Below, in pieces: positions 51,352 through 51,411 of a stretch of DNA of 51,411 nt. Origin of the DNA: Acetobacteraceae bacterium. GTDB taxonomy: Bacteria; Pseudomonadota; Alphaproteobacteria; Acetobacterales; Acetobacteraceae. Location of the stretch: contig CANBNK010000025.1 in NCBI GenBank assembly GCA_947371015.1, forward strand, positions 1 through 51,411, written 5' to 3'. The position numbers were made by a program, and so were the translations under genes. The notes under the pieces were generated by a model that was not told the origin of the DNA, did not search any database, and saw only the letters and a list, made by a program, of their open reading frames with translations. Each line of letters begins with the position of its first letter. The stretch's first letter is position 1.

Positions 51352-51411
51352 CGCGGCCGCAGCGCGTCCCGCGGCAGCGGCGGGCCGCCGTGTGCCCCGG
51401 GGGCCAGGCCG
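51339..51411 (-). CDS. C-terminal end of an unidentified opposing gene (runs off the right edge)
   Basis: Minus-strand codons from the window edge to a TAG at 51341-51339 read GLAPGAHGGPPLPRDALRPR then LER. Third positions are almost all G or C, as in the genes here, while the plus frames are poorer. It is too short to identify. If real, it means the miaB operon ends at corC and no lnt follows. Confidence 0.4.
   Translation of the reverse strand, partial: GLAPGAHGGPPLPRDALRPRLER

Overview
The window is very GC-rich DNA from a Gram-negative alphaproteobacterium. Gene content and order point to the Rhodospirillales/Acetobacteraceae (Roseomonas-like). Pointers are: an aroA-cmk-rpsA block with a CP4-like (class II) EPSP synthase, a divergent FYDLN-type zinc-ribbon/acidic protein, a MucR/Ros regulator, a Mur-like Fur, ornithine-lipid genes, an alphaproteobacterial GTTC-N7-GTTC LexA box, and five scattered 'Bug' (TctC-type) periplasmic receptors without tctA/tctB. 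The genus is inference. I see no rRNA, tRNA, CRISPR array or prophage; the only mobile-element trace is an IS5-type transposase start at the extreme left edge.

Layout. 1-6.9 kb: transposase fragment, a hypothetical protein, DUF423, an RlmM-like rRNA methyltransferase, a Bug receptor, an MFS transporter, a minisatellite, then a coupled MaoC-Bug pair and a VOC protein. 7.0-11.5 kb: a gene-free stretch with direct repeats, then (minus strand) aroA-cmk-rpsA ending in a clear intrinsic terminator. 11.7-19.1 kb: zinc-ribbon protein, a coupled methyltransferase-YdcF pair, an IalB-like protein coupled to rlmN, and a solute-binding protein overlapping head-to-head with a hybrid histidine kinase. 19.1-27.4 kb: a peptide-type binding protein, a three-subunit molybdoenzyme (probable sulfite:quinone oxidoreductase soeABC) and, divergent to it, a tandem pair of Bug receptors. 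27.6-34.6 kb: a short OpgH glucosyltransferase, a two-gene DNA-repair cassette (radical SAM protein and DUF4130-UdgX fusion) with a LexA-type promoter, and divergent ftsK. 34.7-41.6 kb: Bug, a periplasmic protein coupled to lolA, a GATase-like amidase, a candidate small RNA, a methyltransferase, a fumarylpyruvate-hydrolase-like gene, xth and ddpX. 41.6-47.3 kb: a palindromic repeat cluster, tsaB-rimI, tusA-like, mucR, fur-olsB, an opine-dehydrogenase-like gene and olsA. 47.4-51.3 kb: miaB-phoH-ybeY-corC, an operon tightly coupled by stop/start overlaps; the window ends in the C-terminus of an unidentified opposing gene.

Many cistrons are joined by 4-bp stop/start overlaps (ATGA, GTGA, TTGA), so several true starts are GTG or TTG. 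The most striking unit is the UdgX-fusion/radical-SAM cassette: its -10 hexamer lies inside a perfect GTTC-N7-GTTC LexA box, which predicts SOS control. Other points of interest are the kinase/binding-protein head-to-head overlap, a structured terminator-ending RNA candidate at 38.3 kb, a MucR with an incomplete zinc site, two unrelated 24-bp minisatellites in divergent promoter regions, and a fur-olsB translational coupling.
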